From JAVKFY01 sp040223615 (lineage in GTDB: Bacteria > Pseudomonadota > Alphaproteobacteria > GCA-2731375): a DNA stretch of 33,015 nucleotides. Shown one piece after another: positions 31,821 to 33,015 of the stretch. How positions within the stretch are numbered: the first letter of the stretch is position 1; each line of letters starts with the position of its first letter. Location: assembly GCA_040223615.1 (NCBI GenBank), contig JAVKFY010000018.1:1-33015 (forward strand), given 5' to 3'. The notes beneath the pieces are model-generated. The model did no database searches and was not told the origin of the DNA. It saw nothing but the letters and a program-made list of their open reading frames with translations. A program made the translations under genes and the position numbers.

Positions 31821-31882
31821 ATGCGCGAGGCTACGGCCGGACCCCGCATGCATGCGGGTCTCGGCATGCCTGCCTCGCGCAT
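31821..31882. repeat. nested inverted repeat in the LysR-lactonase intergenic region
   Basis: A sixteen-base perfect palindrome CCCGCATGCATGCGGG (31843-31858) is enclosed by an eleven-base perfect inverted repeat, ATGCGCGAGGC at 31821-31831 and GCCTCGCGCAT at 31872-31882. A shorter GCCG/CGGC pair lies between them. The gap between the divergent genes is 263 bases. It could be a regulator-binding site, a bidirectional terminator-like structure or a remnant of a small palindromic element. Confidence 0.65.
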
Positions 31883-32009
31883 CCGCGTGGCCAACAGCCG
31901 TCTGGACCAGGGCACGCCCGTTGGTACGCCTGTCTGAACGACTTGCCGATCACTGACTGTGCTGGGCAGTAGGGTGGAACGATGGTCGTCGGAATATTGG
32001 AGACATCTT

Positions 32010-32879
32010 ATGTCGCAGCAATACGCCTTTGTCGGATGCTATTCAGGATACGAGCCCGGCCAGCTTGGATGGGTTGGCTCGACCCAGCCTGGCGAAGGGA
32101 TCAGTTGCTTCTCGTTCGACAGCGCCGACGGCACGCTTACCCCGACGGGCATGATCACAAAGCAGGATTCGCCCTCTTGGCTGGAGATTCACCCTAATCG
32201 GCGGTTTCTTGTCGCCACCCATGAACTATCCCATCACACGGCAACGCCCGCCGGCGTCGGTTTCTTGACATCGTATGAGATCCTGGCCGGCGGCGCCCTC
32301 AAGAAGGTGTGCACCCAGGCGACAGGCGGTCAGGGCAACACATGCGCAACCTTCGACCGCACCGGTCGGTTCTTGCTCGTAACGCGATATTGGGAGGGCG
32401 GCGTCTCAGTGCTGCCTTTCGACCCCGATAGCGGCGTCATCGGCGAAGCGACGGCACTGCCCGATCACGCCGGCTCAGGTCCGAACGCGCTGCGACAGTC
32501 GACGCCTCATCCTCACGGCATCCATGGCGATCCTCGAACGAACCTGGTGTACGCAATGGATCTGGGCACCGACAAAATCCATCAGTACGTCCTTGATCTG
32601 ACGACAGGAGAGCTTTCGCCTCACGGCGAAGTGGCTTTGGCGGCGGGAAGCGGCCCTCGTGGCATCAATTTCCACCATTCGATGCGGGTGGCGTATGTGA
32701 ACTGCGAGCTCGGCGGCATCGTTGTCGTGTGCGACGTCGACGACGACAAGGGGCTGACGCCAGTTCAGACCGTACGCGGCTATCCGGATGGCTTCGACGG
32801 ACGCGACCATCCGGAAAACCTCGGCAAGGCGGATTTCTGGGGCGCCGAAGGATGTCTGTCGGCCGACGGTCGGCACTGA
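32010..32879 (+). pseudogene. lactonase-family beta-propeller protein (6-phosphogluconolactonase-like), truncated by an IS element
   Basis: A member of the seven-bladed beta-propeller lactonase family (COG2706 type), which hydrolyses sugar lactones or related cyclic compounds. The ATG at 32010 has GGAG seven bases upstream. Blade repeats are visible as PSWLEIHPNRRFLVATHE, GNTCATFDRTGRFLLVTRYW, PHPHGIHGDPRTNLVYAMDLG and GSGPRGINFHHSMRVAYVNCELG. Full-length relatives run to about 340-390 residues; this frame ends at 289 with CLSADGRH, just where the next strand (usually LYVSN-like) should begin. Its stop codon TGA is supplied by the first bases of an IS3-type end, so at least one and a half blades are lost and the propeller cannot close. 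It diverges from the LysR gene. Confidence 0.85.
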
Positions 32880-33015
32880 CCTGCTCCCCTGCGGCTCCCT
32901 CGGTTGATATGAGAGTCCGTCATCTGGAGACGGACGATGAAGAAGAGCAGGTTCACGGAGGAGCAGATCGTTGGCGTGCTGCGCGAGCAGGAGGCTGGTG
33001 CGGCCACGGTCGAGG
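32877..33015 (+). mobile_element. IS3-family insertion sequence, left end (partial)
   Basis: Starts at TGACCTGCTCCCCTGCGG, the style of terminal inverted repeat carried by IS3-family (IS407/IS2-like) elements, sixty bases before a transposase orfA start. The element runs off the window, so its length, right end and target duplication cannot be seen. It interrupts the lactonase gene. Confidence 0.78.
32937..33015 (+). CDS. IS3-family transposase OrfA, N-terminal part (partial)
   Basis: The ATG at 32937, with GGAG seven bases upstream, opens MKKSRFTEEQIVGVLREQ and continues EAGAATVE to the window edge. This is the conserved helix-turn-helix start of the IS3-family small transposase subunit (HTH_Tnp_1), which binds the terminal repeats. 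OrfB with the DDE domain should follow outside the window through a frameshift. Confidence 0.88.
   Translation, partial: MKKSRFTEEQIVGVLREQEAGAATVE

Overview
The window is a GC-rich (roughly 60-65% by eye), densely packed stretch of a proteobacterial chromosome. The gene families (Urt/Fmd-type amide transporter, AmiC/AmiR regulators, tripartite tricarboxylate transporter, DUF1989 protein, CoxL-type molybdoenzyme) and many ATGA stop/start overlaps fit an environmental alphaproteobacterium. That placement is an inference. Almost every gene handles small nitrogen compounds, amides or carboxylates, and mobile-element debris lies at both edges.

Layout. (1) 1-7933, minus strand: a probable operon read right to left as DUF1989 protein, amidase, Asp/Glu/hydantoin racemase-like protein, a broken amidohydrolase, HutI-like imidazolonepropionase, M20 deacylase, amidohydrolase and a family-5 ABC solute-binding protein. 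The last gene loses its C-terminal part near position 140, where foreign sequence begins. (2) 8362-9672, plus strand: a compact zinc metalloprotease with RTX repeats. (3) 9759-17819, minus strand: amidase, FmdA-type formamidase, a complete five-gene urea/short-chain amide ABC transporter and a short-chain dehydrogenase. (4) 18098-21385, plus strand: amiC, amiR and a third amidase, divergent from block 3. (5) 21598-22659: a PEP-CTERM protein with a sigma-54 type promoter. (6) 22809-25109, minus strand: an orphan CoxL-type molybdopterin subunit that lacks a normal start codon. (7) 25331-27181, minus strand: a PadR regulator and a flavoprotein with a cysteine-rich tail, resembling an arsenic-associated pair. 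(8) 27313-31746, minus strand: a LysR regulator and TctC-TctB-TctA. (9) 32010-32879, plus strand: a lactonase-family beta-propeller cut by an IS3-family element that runs off the right edge.

How it fits together. Blocks 3 and 4 look like one amide-scavenging system. Amides or urea would enter through the Urt/Fmd-type transporter and be hydrolysed by the amidases and formamidase to ammonia and acids. AmiC would sense the amide and release AmiR, an ANTAR RNA-binding antiterminator. The leader between the divergent blocks carries a hexaloop hairpin of the ANTAR type followed by an intrinsic terminator, so AmiR probably acts there. Block 1 reads as a catabolic pathway for a cyclic ureide or imidazole-like compound whose substrate I cannot name. 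Several of its enzymes show substitutions at expected catalytic positions.
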